DNA of 64,000 nucleotides. Origin: Butyrivibrio fibrisolvens (GTDB lineage: Bacteria; Bacillota; Clostridia; Lachnospirales; Lachnospiraceae). This document shows positions 16,493 to 25,786 of this stretch, one piece after another; position 1 is the first letter of the stretch, and each line of letters opens with the position of its first letter. The notes beneath the pieces were generated by a model. That model saw only the letters and a program-made list of their open reading frames with translations. It ran no database searches and was not told where the DNA came from. The stretch is taken from NCBI RefSeq assembly GCF_037113525.1, contig NZ_CP146963.1:2232001-2296000 (forward strand), given 5' to 3'. Both the position numbers and the translations under genes were made by a program.

Positions 16493-18148
16493 ATGAAAAA
16501 GAAACTATTGACGCTGCTTATGACATCAATGCTCGTTGTATCAGCAGTAGGCTGCGGCGACAAGAACGCAGACACAGCTTCCACAGCTGCAAACGAAAGT
16601 GCTTCAAATGATGCGACAGTAGAAGACACAACAAAAGAAAGCGATAGCGCTACTGAAGAAGTATCTGAAGAAGTGACTGAAGTCCCTTCTGTTAATGAAT
16701 TTGGACTTGAAGATGGCGTTTACACAGCCACATTCACTACAGATTCAAGCATGTTCCACATCAACGAAGCTTACGGCGATAAGGGAACACTTACTGTAGA
16801 AGGCGGAGAGATGACTATCCATATCACACTTCCTTCACAGAACATAGTAAATCTTTTCCCAGGAACAGCTGAAGATGCTCAGAAGGACGGTGCTGTCCTC
16901 TTAGAGCCCACAATTGATGAAGTTACATATGAAGACGGTACTACAGAAGAAGTTTACGGCTTCGATGTTCCGGTGCCGGTTATAGATGAGGAATTCCCTC
17001 TTGCTCTTATCGGAACAAAGGGCGTATGGTACGACCACATGGTAGTTGTTTCTGATGTTACAGCTCAGGGAGAGGATGAAGACCAGATGGCTGCTGATAA
17101 TGTTGCAGGTCTCATAGATGATATCTATGTTCAGACTTATACAGAAGACACTTATGAAAACTGTGAGAAGGCTAAAGAGGCCTGGGATGCTCTTACAGAT
17201 GCACAGAAAGAGCTTGTAGAAGGCGAATTCGCTGATCCTGACTACTTCGGAAGAGATACAGGTGATGCTTCTCTTGACGATCCGCTTAACGGCGATGATA
17301 TTGGCGAGAACGAGATCCTTGTAGTAAGCTTTGGTACATCTTTTAACGACAGCAGAGCTAAGGATATCGGCGGTATCGAAAAGGCTATAGCGCAGGCTTA
17401 TCCTGACTGGTCAGTTAGACGTGCTTTCACAGCACAGATCATCATCAACCACATCTATGCTAGAGATGGCGAGAAGATCGATAACGTAGATCAGGCTCTT
17501 CAGAGAGCTGTAGATAACGGCGTAAAGAACCTTGTAATTCAGCCTACACACCTTATGCACGGCGCTGAGTATGACGAACTTGTTGAAACTCTTGATGAGT
17601 ACAAGGATAAGTTCGAGTCAGTTGCAATTGCTGAGCCACTTCTTGGCGAAGTAGGAAGCGATGCAACAGTTATCAATGAGGACAAAGAGAGCGTTGCAAA
17701 GGCTATCACAGCAGCTGCTGTAGAGGAATCCGGATATGACAGTCTTGATGCTGCCAAAGAAGACGGCGTAGCATTCGTATTCATGGGACATGGTACATCT
17801 CACACAGCTAAGGTTACATACAGCCAGATGCAGACTCAGATGGATGAGCTTGGATACGACAACGTATTTATCGGAACTGTAGAAGGCGAGCCTGAAGAAA
17901 CAGAGCTTTCAAACATCATCGAGAAGGTTAAGGAAAACGGTTATACAAAGGTTATCCTTCGTCCTCTTATGGTAGTTGCAGGCGACCACGCTAACAACGA
18001 TATGGCAGGCGATGACGATGATTCCTGGAAGAGCGGCTTTGAAGCAGACGGAAGCTTCGATGAGATCGATTGCCAGATCGCAGGTCTTGGCGGAATTGAA
18101 GATGTTCAGAAACTCTATGTTGAGCACACAGGAGCTGTTATTAAGTAA
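16493..18148 (+). CDS. cbiK: exported sirohydrochlorin cobaltochelatase CbiK with extra N-terminal domain
   Basis: This 551-residue lipoprotein has a signal with lipobox VVSAVGCG (Cys about 21) and an acidic Ser/Thr linker. A beta domain (about 70-200: DGVYTATF, TLTVEGGEMTIHITL, LALIGTKGVWYDHM) resembles NEAT/Shp-type haem-binding domains, and a short helical spacer (WDALTDAQKELVEG, about 230) follows. The CbiK chelatase starts at about residue 275: ILVVSFGTSFNDSRA, QPTHLMHGAEYDEL and FMGHGTSHTAKVTY with metal-ligand histidines. CbiK inserts cobalt into sirohydrochlorin. Periplasmic CbiK forms are known in Desulfovibrio, but a surface lipoprotein in a Gram-positive is unusual, because sirohydrochlorin is made in the cytoplasm. 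It may handle external cobalt or tetrapyrroles. First gene behind the B12 riboswitch. Confidence 0.85.
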   Translation: MKKKLLTLLMTSMLVVSAVGCGDKNADTASTAANESASNDATVEDTTKESDSATEEVSEEVTEVPSVNEFGLEDGVYTATFTTDSSMFHINEAYGDKGTLTVEGGEMTIHITLPSQNIVNLFPGTAEDAQKDGAVLLEPTIDEVTYEDGTTEEVYGFDVPVPVIDEEFPLALIGTKGVWYDHMVVVSDVTAQGEDEDQMAADNVAGLIDDIYVQTYTEDTYENCEKAKEAWDALTDAQKELVEGEFADPDYFGRDTGDASLDDPLNGDDIGENEILVVSFGTSFNDSRAKDIGGIEKAIAQAYPDWSVRRAFTAQIIINHIYARDGEKIDNVDQALQRAVDNGVKNLVIQPTHLMHGAEYDELVETLDEYKDKFESVAIAEPLLGEVGSDATVINEDKESVAKAITAAAVEESGYDSLDAAKEDGVAFVFMGHGTSHTAKVTYSQMQTQMDELGYDNVFIGTVEGEPEETELSNIIEKVKENGYTKVILRPLMVVAGDHANNDMAGDDDDSWKSGFEADGSFDEIDCQIAGLGGIEDVQKLYVEHTGAVIK

Positions 18149-18153
18149 TTATC

Positions 18154-19770
18154 ATGGTTAAAGAAAAAGTCAAAAATCTGGCGATCGTTGCCGGCCTTTT
18201 GCTGATTTTCTTTTCCATATGTTTAGGGGGATGCGGTACTATTTCCGATGGGGAATATACCGCATCCGTTCTGCTATCAGGAGGAAGCGGCAGAGCTTAT
18301 ATAGAAAGTCCCTGCAGCGTGACTGTAAAGGATGGCAAATCCACCGCCAGGATCGTATGGAGTAGCCCCAACTACGACTACATGATCGTTGACGGCGAAA
18401 CATACTATCCTGTGAACCCGGAAGGTAACTCCGAGTTTGAGATCCCTATAACATTGGACAAGGAAATGCAGGTTCAGGCTGACACAACAGCCATGAGTAA
18501 GCCTCATTTAATTGAATACACACTTCTTTTTACTCTGGAAAAAGATTATGCGGATGGCACTTCGGAAAATGGCGAACAGGGAAGTGGTGCGACAGGTGGT
18601 CAAGGAAGCGGCAGTAATGCGGCAAATGGCCAAGGAAATGGCAGTGATGCAGATGGTAGCCAGGGAGACGGTAATGCAGGAAATAACCAAGGAGATGGCA
18701 GCAATTCCTCGGCTAATTCAAGTCTTAATCCGCCTTCTATAGAAGGCCTGACCTACGTATCTACAGATGAAAACTCATATGCTCAGTGCTACAGAATTCA
18801 CAGATATGAAAGCGGCTTTGTTGTTATCAGCGTAGATGATGGCAGGAATTATCTTTTAGTACCTGAAGGACAAAAGACTCCTGAAAACTTAGGGCAGGAC
18901 ATAGTAGTCCTTGAAGGAAAGCTAGACAGGATATACCTGGCAGCATCAGCTGCGATGTGCCATTTCGATTCCTTATCCTGCGTGGACAGAATCTTATTAT
19001 CAGGAATAGAGGAAGAAGACTGGTATATTGAAGCTGCTGCAAGCGCCATGAAAGACGGAACACTTAAATATGGCGGCAAATACAGCGCACCTGACTATGA
19101 GCAGATAGTTATGATGGACATAGATATTGCTGTAGAAAGCACAATGATCCTTCACGTTCCAAAGGTTCAGGAACAGCTTGAAGAGCTGGGCGTACCAGTT
19201 TTTATAGACAGATCAAGTTATGAGGAAGAGCCACTTGGAAGATGCGAATGGATCAAAGTCTACGGAGTTCTTACAGGCGAAGAAGAAAAAGCAGAAAGCG
19301 CTTTTGAAAGCCAGAAGGCTCAGGTAGAACAGATTGAAGATCTGGATGTTGAGGGAAAAAGCGTAGTATTGTTTTACCTAAATTCAAATCACCAGGTTGT
19401 TACAAGAACAGGCAATGATTATTTTGCTAAGATAATTGAAATGGCAGGCGGCGAGTATCTTGCACCTGTTGGAGACGACGGCGGCGCATCTCAGATGACT
19501 ATAAGCATAGAGGCTTTTTATGAGTATGCTTCTGATGCGGATATTCTGATCTATAATGCGACGATCGAATCGGTTCCGGAGTCTTTGGAAGAGCTGATGG
19601 GAAGCGACGTGACATTTAAGGATTTCAAGGCTTTCCAGGAAGGAAACATATGGTACACAGATAAGTCGTTGTACCAGTTCTCTGATAAGACAGGAACTAT
19701 CATAAGCGACTTGGCAGTAGTAATTGCCGGCGAGCAGGAGGAGACGGATTTCTTCCACAAGCTGCAATAA
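18154..19770 (+). CDS. ABC substrate-binding lipoprotein, BtuF-like with NEAT/Shp-like N-terminal domain
   Basis: The 538 residues start five bases after cbiK. A signal with lipobox ICLGGCG (Cys about 25) precedes a beta domain (about 28-130: DGEYTASVLLSGGSGRAYIE, IVWSSPNYDYMIVDGETYYP) that resembles the one in CbiK. A Gly/Ser/Asn-rich linker (about 140-190) leads to a TroA/BtuF-type binding fold: TYVSTDENSYAQCYRIHRYE, DRILLSGIEEEDWYIEAA, and FYEYASDADILIYNATIES. FecCD-type permease and ATPase genes lie 3 kb downstream in the same cluster, so this is probably their binding protein. The ligand could be cobalamin, cobinamide, haem-like tetrapyrrole or chelated cobalt; B12-riboswitch control favours a corrinoid or cobalt. 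Confidence 0.8.
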   Translation: MVKEKVKNLAIVAGLLLIFFSICLGGCGTISDGEYTASVLLSGGSGRAYIESPCSVTVKDGKSTARIVWSSPNYDYMIVDGETYYPVNPEGNSEFEIPITLDKEMQVQADTTAMSKPHLIEYTLLFTLEKDYADGTSENGEQGSGATGGQGSGSNAANGQGNGSDADGSQGDGNAGNNQGDGSNSSANSSLNPPSIEGLTYVSTDENSYAQCYRIHRYESGFVVISVDDGRNYLLVPEGQKTPENLGQDIVVLEGKLDRIYLAASAAMCHFDSLSCVDRILLSGIEEEDWYIEAAASAMKDGTLKYGGKYSAPDYEQIVMMDIDIAVESTMILHVPKVQEQLEELGVPVFIDRSSYEEEPLGRCEWIKVYGVLTGEEEKAESAFESQKAQVEQIEDLDVEGKSVVLFYLNSNHQVVTRTGNDYFAKIIEMAGGEYLAPVGDDGGASQMTISIEAFYEYASDADILIYNATIESVPESLEELMGSDVTFKDFKAFQEGNIWYTDKSLYQFSDKTGTIISDLAVVIAGEQEETDFFHKLQ

Positions 19771-19772
19771 GG

Positions 19773-20068
19773 GAATCGAAGCTTCGCACATTTAAAAAGG
19801 TGAAGGCTTCGAGGATTCCTGAGGCTGACAGATAATAAATGATTTTGTTGTCATGAAAAATATATAAAATTCAAGGCATGATATCTGAATATTTATATTC
19901 AAGGGTCCGAAACTCGCTTCGCTCAGACATGCGGACCCTAAACTGAATATAAATATTCATCTATCAAGCTCTTGAATTTAATATATTTTTCAAAGACAAA
20001 AAAATCATTTATTATCTGCCATCCTCAGGAATCGTCAAGGTTTTTGTGGTTTAAATGTGCGAAGATTC
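19773..20068. repeat. large palindromic repeat, copy B (inverted orientation)
   Basis: The core at 19814-20033 pairs GATTCCTGAGG with CCTCAGGAATC; an outer helix pairs CTTCGCACATTTAAA with TTTAAATGTGCGAAG. It lies in the opposite orientation to copies A, C and D: the TTCAAGGCATGATATCTGA arm comes first and TCATCTATCAAGCTCTTGAA second. The central stem AGGGTCCG...CGGACCCT (as read on the minus strand) keeps the conserved GCGAAGCGAGTTT loop. It interrupts the cobalamin operon between the binding lipoprotein and cbiC. Confidence 0.9.
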
Positions 20069-20118
20069 TGATGATAAGTAAAAAAAATATTAGACAGTAG
20101 CAAATAATGAGGTACTAG

Positions 20119-20760
20119 ATGAGTTTCGAGATTATAAAGCCTATGGAGATAGAAAAAGAAAGCTTTCGTATAATCGAGAAGGAGCTTGAACAGATGGGCA
20201 AGAGTTTTCCTAAGGAAATCATGCCGACTGTTCAAAGAGTTATACATACAACCGCTGATTTTGAGTATGCTGATACTCTTACTTTTTCTATAGATTGTAT
20301 TCAAAAGGCAAAGAAGGCTATTATGGAAGGGGCACATATTGTTACGGATACGAATATGACTCTTTCAGGAATCAATAAAAAGATGCTTCAAAAATTCGGC
20401 GGCGATGTGCACTGCTTTATGGCTGATGAGGATGTCGCAAAGGAAGCTAAAGAAAGGGAAGTTACAAGAGCTATTGTAAGCATGGAAAAGGCTGCAAAGC
20501 TTGGTGTTCCAACTATCTTTGCCATAGGTAATGCACCAACTGCTCTTATTAGATTAAAAGAGCTTATAGATGATGGAGAGCTTAAGCCTGAACTTATCAT
20601 TGGCGTTCCTGTTGGATTTGTAAACGTGGTTGAAGCTAAGGAACTGATAATGGAAAGTGATGTTCCTTATATTGTAAACAGGGGCAGAAAAGGCGGAAGT
20701 ACAGTCGCTGCAGCAATCTGTAACTCGCTTCTTTATTCCGTTTCAGAGCGTGAGCTTTAA
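20119..20760 (+). CDS. cbiC: cobalt-precorrin-8 methylmutase
   Basis: This 213-residue protein matches CbiC/CobH over its whole length: RVIHTTADFEYADTLTF with the active-site His (about 43), GAHIVTDTNMTLSGINK (about 75) and APTALIRLKELI plus GVPVGFVNVVEAKE (about 170-185). It moves the C11 methyl group to C12 to give cobyrinate. It is the first cytoplasmic pathway gene after palindrome B, and whether it is read from the cbiK promoter depends on read-through of that element. Confidence 0.93.
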   Translation: MSFEIIKPMEIEKESFRIIEKELEQMGKSFPKEIMPTVQRVIHTTADFEYADTLTFSIDCIQKAKKAIMEGAHIVTDTNMTLSGINKKMLQKFGGDVHCFMADEDVAKEAKEREVTRAIVSMEKAAKLGVPTIFAIGNAPTALIRLKELIDDGELKPELIIGVPVGFVNVVEAKELIMESDVPYIVNRGRKGGSTVAAAICNSLLYSVSEREL

Positions 20761-20890
20761 AATTTGGATTTTTTTGAAGATGATAAGTTCTTTTAAAAGG
20801 AATATTCTAAAGATAGAGAAAATTTTGTAAAGGAATACTCTGAATTAAGAAATTCTGTAAAAAATAAAAATTAGCTAGTATGAGGGTGTT

Positions 20891-22033
20891 ATGGACAAGC
20901 TCTTTATTGAAAAGGGTGATAAGAAGCTTAGGATGGGCTTTACGACAGGTAGCTGTGCGGCGGCTGCCTCTAAAGCTGCGCTTATAATGCTGCTTACAAA
21001 GACCGATATTCATAATGTCAGCATTATGACGCCCAAAGGGATTGCCTATAATGCAGAAATTGTTGGTATAGAAAAAGGCCTAGATAATGGCTTTGTATCC
21101 TGCGCGGTCATAAAAGATGGCGGCGATGATCCGGATGTTACAACGGGATCGATGATATATGCAAAGGTAGAACTTAAAAATGAACCTGGAATCGTCATTG
21201 ACGGCGGCGAAGGTGTTGGAAGAGTTACAAAGCCGGGGCTTGATCAGCCGATCGGAGAAGCTGCGATCAATTCTGTTCCGAGGAAGATGATCACTGATAA
21301 TATATCTGCTGTTCTTAAAGAATACGAGCAGGAAAATAAGGGAGTTATAGTTACAATAAGTGTTCCGGGCGGCGAAGAGCTTGCTAAAAAGACATTTAAT
21401 CCAAAGCTTGGCATCGTAGGCGGCATCTCGATTCTTGGCACAACCGGTATAGTAGAGCCTATGAGCGACGACGCGATAGTTCAGACTATAAAGACTGAAA
21501 TCCGTGTCAGGAAAGCGGAAGGAAAGAAGATTTTAATGGCGGCTCCCGGCAATTACGGGATCACTTTTTTATCAGAAGTATATGGCATTGATGAAAAAAA
21601 TGTTGTCATGACTTCCAACTTTATATATGACTCGGTGAGACTTGCTCTGGATGAGGGTTTTACAAAGATTCTTTTTGCAGGACATATTGGAAAACTTGTA
21701 AAAGTTGCAGGGGGCATTAAGAACACTCATTCAAGATATGGCGACCACAGAATGGAAATCTTGACGGACCTTTCGAAAAGGTATATGAGTGAAACTGATT
21801 TTGATAAGGTGAAAGATACACTGCCCGAATGTGTTATGACAGGTGAGGCGGTTAGAATTATAAATGAAACAGGCCATGGCGATATCGTTTTTGACAAAAT
21901 GGCTGAGAATATCAAAGAATATATGGAAAAATGGAGCGATGGAAATATATCAGTTGAAGTGATCGTCTTCTCGGGAGAGAACGAAGAGCTGGTATCAACT
22001 GAAAATGCGCACACTTGGATAAAGGAAATTTAG
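20891..22033 (+). CDS. cbiD: cobalt-precorrin-5B C1-methyltransferase
   Basis: The 380 residues carry the CbiD hallmark LRMGFTTGSCAAAASKAA (about 13-30) and DGGDDPDVTTGSMIYA (about 77-92), followed by APGNYG (about 218) and the FAGHIGKLVKVAGG segment (about 262). CbiD methylates C1 in the anaerobic route. It ends three bases before cbiF. Confidence 0.95.
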   Translation: MDKLFIEKGDKKLRMGFTTGSCAAAASKAALIMLLTKTDIHNVSIMTPKGIAYNAEIVGIEKGLDNGFVSCAVIKDGGDDPDVTTGSMIYAKVELKNEPGIVIDGGEGVGRVTKPGLDQPIGEAAINSVPRKMITDNISAVLKEYEQENKGVIVTISVPGGEELAKKTFNPKLGIVGGISILGTTGIVEPMSDDAIVQTIKTEIRVRKAEGKKILMAAPGNYGITFLSEVYGIDEKNVVMTSNFIYDSVRLALDEGFTKILFAGHIGKLVKVAGGIKNTHSRYGDHRMEILTDLSKRYMSETDFDKVKDTLPECVMTGEAVRIINETGHGDIVFDKMAENIKEYMEKWSDGNISVEVIVFSGENEELVSTENAHTWIKEI

Positions 22034-22036
22034 ATT

Positions 22037-22804
22037 ATGGTACATTTTGTAGGTGCAGGTCCCGGAGCGAAGGATCTTATAACTTTAAGAGGAAAAGAGC
22101 TGATAGAAAAGGCGGATGTGATCATATATGCAGGATCTCTCGTAAATCCAGGGCTGCTTGATTATGCCAAAGAGGGGTGCGAGATCTATGACAGCAGTAA
22201 GCTAAATCTTGATGAAGTAATAGATATCATAAAAGCTGCGGAGGCTTCAAACAAGGATACAATCAGGCTTCACACAGGTGATCCTTGCATTTTTGGTGCA
22301 ACAAGGGAGCAGATGGATATTCTGGATAAAGAAAAGATCGCTTATGATACAACTCCCGGCGTAAGCTCTTTTTGCGGAGCTGCAGCGGCTCTTAACATGG
22401 AGTACACGCTTCCGGGGATAACTCAAAGCGTCATCATTACAAGGATGGAAGGTCGCACCAAGGTTCCGGAAAAAGAAGCTGTGGAAGCCCTTGCTTCTCA
22501 CGGATCTACCATGGTTTTCTTCCTATCCGCAGGTAATACCAAGACGCTTTCTGAAAGGCTTATAGCTGGTGGCCTTAGCCCAGATACGCCTTGCGCTATA
22601 GTCTATAAGGCAACATGGCCTGATGAGAAAAAAGTTGTGTGCAGATTGGATAACCTTTCTGAAAAAGCTAAAGAAAACGGCATAACTAAGACAGCCCTTA
22701 TAATCGTTGGAAAAGCAGTGGCACAGAGCGGATATGAGCTTTCGAGACTCTATGCGGCTGACTTTACAACCGAATTCAGGCAAGGGACTGAAAATCGTAC
22801 ATAA
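22037..22804 (+). CDS. cbiF: cobalt-precorrin-4 C11-methyltransferase
   Basis: The 255 residues start VHFVGAGPGAKDLITLRG, the SAM-dependent tetrapyrrole methylase glycine loop. VIIYAGSLVNPGLLDYA (about 32), RLHTGDPCIFGATREQMD (about 75) and TPGVSSFCGAAAALNMEYTL (about 104) identify CbiF/CobM rather than CbiL or CbiH. It sits immediately behind cbiD and is co-transcribed. Confidence 0.93.
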   Translation: MVHFVGAGPGAKDLITLRGKELIEKADVIIYAGSLVNPGLLDYAKEGCEIYDSSKLNLDEVIDIIKAAEASNKDTIRLHTGDPCIFGATREQMDILDKEKIAYDTTPGVSSFCGAAAALNMEYTLPGITQSVIITRMEGRTKVPEKEAVEALASHGSTMVFFLSAGNTKTLSERLIAGGLSPDTPCAIVYKATWPDEKKVVCRLDNLSEKAKENGITKTALIIVGKAVAQSGYELSRLYAADFTTEFRQGTENRT

Positions 22805-22858
22805 ATAGCCATCAGGAATCATCTAAAGATAGGTTGGTTAAATATGTACGGTGTTTGA

Positions 22859-23926
22859 ATGCGTGAAAAAGAAGATATGCTTAAAGAAAAGAATATACAG
22901 AATAAATATAATAATGAGAATAGGATACGCCTGGTAACTGTGTTCATAGTTTTGATATTAGTTTCGCTTGCGGGCATAGTTCTGAACCTGTCTATTGGTA
23001 ATGTAGATATAGACTTGAAGACGCTTGCAGGAGTGCTGTTTGGAGCAAATACGAATGACAAAATGGCGAGTATCATCCTGAATATCAGGCTTCCAAGGAC
23101 TATCATGGCGTTTATCCTTGGAGGCGCGCTTGCTGTGTCTGGATTTTTGCTCCAGACGTTTTTTTCTAATCCTATTGCAGGTCCTTATATTCTAGGTGTG
23201 TCTTCGGGCGCGAAGATGATGGTCACAGTGCTGCTTATACTTGTTGCGGGCGGAGGATTTTATGTAAGAGGATATATGCTGATTGGTGCTGCCTTTGTAG
23301 GTTCGCTGATCACAACTTCTTTTATCATACTCATATCAAGAAGTGTTAAGAACATGGCGGCGCTGTTGGCTGCGGGTATCATGATAGGGTACATCTGCAG
23401 TGCGATCACTGACTTTCTTATAGCATTTGCTGATGACTCTGATATTGTGAATCTTCATAGCTGGTCACAGGGAAGCTTTTCAGGTTCAAATATGAACGGC
23501 GTTATATACTGCCTTGTGACTGTTTCCATAACTATGGTTTTAGTAATGCTTATGTCCAAAAAGCTTGATGCTTTCAGACTTGGCGAATCCTATGCCAGAA
23601 GCGTTGGCGTTAATGTTAAGCTTTGCAGAGTGCTTATAATCATGCTTTCATGCGTTTTGTCTGCTTGCGTTACAGCTTATGCAGGCCCTATTTCTTTTGT
23701 CGGAATAGCAGTTCCATTTCTTATGAGGGAGTCGCTTAGATCTTCAAAGCCGGTTGTACTGATACCTGCATCTTTCCTGGCAGGATCCATATTCTGCCTT
23801 GTTAGCGACCTTCTTTCAAGGATGCTCTTTGCACCGACAGAGCTTAACGTATCAGCGGTAACGTCTTTGTTTGGAGCGCCTATTGTAATCTTCATGATAA
23901 TCAGGAGGCACAGGTTTGAAAATTAA
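22859..23926 (+). CDS. FecCD/BtuC-family ABC permease
   Basis: The 355 residues have about ten hydrophobic helices and FecCD signatures: RLPRTIMAFILGGALAVSGF (about 78-97), SNPIAGPYILGVSSGAKM (about 105) and FVGIAVPFLMRES (about 281). After the charged N-terminus the first helix is at about 23-42. It overlaps the next ATPase gene by 11 bases. The pair serves import of corrinoid, haem or siderophore-type ligands; its place in a B12-riboswitch cluster with a BtuF-like protein favours corrinoid uptake. Confidence 0.88.
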   Translation: MREKEDMLKEKNIQNKYNNENRIRLVTVFIVLILVSLAGIVLNLSIGNVDIDLKTLAGVLFGANTNDKMASIILNIRLPRTIMAFILGGALAVSGFLLQTFFSNPIAGPYILGVSSGAKMMVTVLLILVAGGGFYVRGYMLIGAAFVGSLITTSFIILISRSVKNMAALLAAGIMIGYICSAITDFLIAFADDSDIVNLHSWSQGSFSGSNMNGVIYCLVTVSITMVLVMLMSKKLDAFRLGESYARSVGVNVKLCRVLIIMLSCVLSACVTAYAGPISFVGIAVPFLMRESLRSSKPVVLIPASFLAGSIFCLVSDLLSRMLFAPTELNVSAVTSLFGAPIVIFMIIRRHRFEN

Positions 23927-24665
23927 AGAGCTGAAAGCTGGATATAACAAAAAGATAATAGTAAATAACCTGTCTCTTGAGATCAAAAAGGGTGAGATCA
24001 TATCTCTGATAGGTCCAAACGGCGGCGGTAAATCGACTCTTTTAAAGAGCATTTCAGGTGAACTAAAAACGCTTGGCGGCGCTGTGATGCTGGATGATGA
24101 AGAAATCAAGAATATTCCTCTTAGAGAGATAGCAAAGCGCATGTCGATCGTTAATACAACAAGGGTGAGACCTGAGCACATGAGCGCTTTTGACGTTGTT
24201 TTATCAGGGAGACTTCCATATAGTGATCTTCTAGGACTTTACAAAAAAGATGATTATGATACAGCAGGTAGAGCCTGCGATCTTATGAATATTGCTGAGC
24301 TTAAGGAAAAGCCCTTTGCATCTCTTAGTGACGGGCAAAAGCAAAGGACGCTCATCGCAAGAGCTATATGCCAGGATCCTGAGTATCTGATCATGGACGA
24401 GCCTACGTCATATCTTGATATCAGGCACAGGCTGGAGCTTATGGATGTAATAAGAAAGCTGGCAAGTGAAGGCGTGACTATTGTTATGTCACTTCATGAA
24501 CTTGAGCTTGCACTTGAGATATCGGACAGGGTTTTGCTTGTACAAAAAGATGGCGAGACGATATGTGAAGAGCCGGCAAAAGTCATTGAAAGCGGAATTA
24601 TTAAAGAGCTTTATGAGCTTACGGATGAGATGTATGAGCGAGTTAAGAGGCATGTGGAAGTCTAG
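23916..24665 (+). CDS. ABC transporter ATP-binding protein (BtuD/FecE-like)
   Basis: The 249-residue protein has Walker A GPNGGGKSTL (about 33), signature LSDGQKQRTLIARAI (about 137; LSDGQ instead of LSGGQ is common in this subfamily), Walker B YLIMDEPTSYLD (about 159) and the switch His in SLHELELAL. It starts at TTG inside the end of the permease gene, which implies translational coupling. Partner of the FecCD permease and probably of the lipoprotein at 18154. Confidence 0.9.
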   Translation: MKIKELKAGYNKKIIVNNLSLEIKKGEIISLIGPNGGGKSTLLKSISGELKTLGGAVMLDDEEIKNIPLREIAKRMSIVNTTRVRPEHMSAFDVVLSGRLPYSDLLGLYKKDDYDTAGRACDLMNIAELKEKPFASLSDGQKQRTLIARAICQDPEYLIMDEPTSYLDIRHRLELMDVIRKLASEGVTIVMSLHELELALEISDRVLLVQKDGETICEEPAKVIESGIIKELYELTDEMYERVKRHVEV

Positions 24666-24777
24666 TTGTACGTGTAAAGATGTTTTATAGGTGAGTCTTC
24701 CTAAGATTGGCACTTAAATAAACAAAGAAATAGTTAATGAAGAATTCGAAAGAGAAAAAAGAGAAAAAGGATTTTGA

Positions 24778-25686
24778 ATGGAACAAGCAAATTCAGGTAA
24801 GTATAAGTTCATATGCTTTACTGATACAGGAAAAGCTCTAATGGCACGACTTTCAGGTGAAGATGGCTTGAAGGTTGATAGCCTTAAGGACTGGACAAGG
24901 GATAATTTTGAGCAAGGGAATGTTCTTGTCTTTATAGGAGCCATGGGTATTGCTGTAAGAGCAATTGCACCTTTTTGTAAGGATAAGACCAAGGACCCGG
25001 CAGTTATTGTTATAGATGAAAAGGGAACTTTTGTGATACCGGTTCTTTCAGGGCATATCGGAGGCGGCGTTGAGGCTGCTAAGGAGATTGCTTCTAAGAT
25101 AGGAGCTGTACCTGTTATTACAACGGCAACTGATGTAAATAATGAATTTGCTGTAGATGTTTTTGCAAAGAGTAACGGTCTTGGAATAAGCGATATGAAA
25201 AAGGCAAAGGAGTTTTCCATGACGCTTCTTGCTGGGCATGAGACGGAGTTTATAGTTACTCCTAATAAGCCGGAAAGAGATGCCCTATGTCTTATACCCA
25301 AATGTACTGTAATAGGAATGGGATGCAGAAAAGGTAAAAGCGTAGATGAACTCTATGAGTTTTTAAATGAAGTTCTTAATAAAAAAAGTATAGATATAAG
25401 ATCCGTAAAAGCTTTGGTTTCTGCTGATAAAAAGAAGGATGAAGAGGGACTTATAGAACTTTCAAATCGACTTGGCGTTCCTTTTATCACATACTCATCA
25501 GATGTTCTGATGCAGCAGGAAGGGGAATTCGAGCATTCGGATCTTGTCATGGAAGTGACAGGTTCTGATAATGTATGCGAAAGATCTGTATGTGCCTATG
25601 GGTGTCATACCATCATCCAGAAAAAGACTAAGAAAGATGGCATGACATTGGCAATTGGAATGGTCGCTGTACAGATAAAAGGATAA
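24778..25686 (+). CDS. cbiG: cobalt-precorrin-5A hydrolase
   Basis: The 302 residues contain the CbiG N-terminal signature FIGAMGIAVRAIAPFCKDK (about 52-70), IDEKGTFVIPVLSGHIGGG (about 82), a middle segment and the CbiG C-terminal domain IGMGCRKGKSVDELYEF (about 179). CbiG opens the delta-lactone of cobalt-precorrin-5A and releases acetaldehyde, a marker of the anaerobic pathway. The gene is 112 bp behind the ABC pair. Confidence 0.92.
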   Translation: MEQANSGKYKFICFTDTGKALMARLSGEDGLKVDSLKDWTRDNFEQGNVLVFIGAMGIAVRAIAPFCKDKTKDPAVIVIDEKGTFVIPVLSGHIGGGVEAAKEIASKIGAVPVITTATDVNNEFAVDVFAKSNGLGISDMKKAKEFSMTLLAGHETEFIVTPNKPERDALCLIPKCTVIGMGCRKGKSVDELYEFLNEVLNKKSIDIRSVKALVSADKKKDEEGLIELSNRLGVPFITYSSDVLMQQEGEFEHSDLVMEVTGSDNVCERSVCAYGCHTIIQKKTKKDGMTLAIGMVAVQIKG

Positions 25687-25786
25687 GAGTTGATTTAAAA
25701 CTTATATATAAAATGTGTTATATCCAGTTAAGATTTACTGGAGAAATAAAGCAATATTGTGAGAAATAAGATGGAGTAAGCAATAT

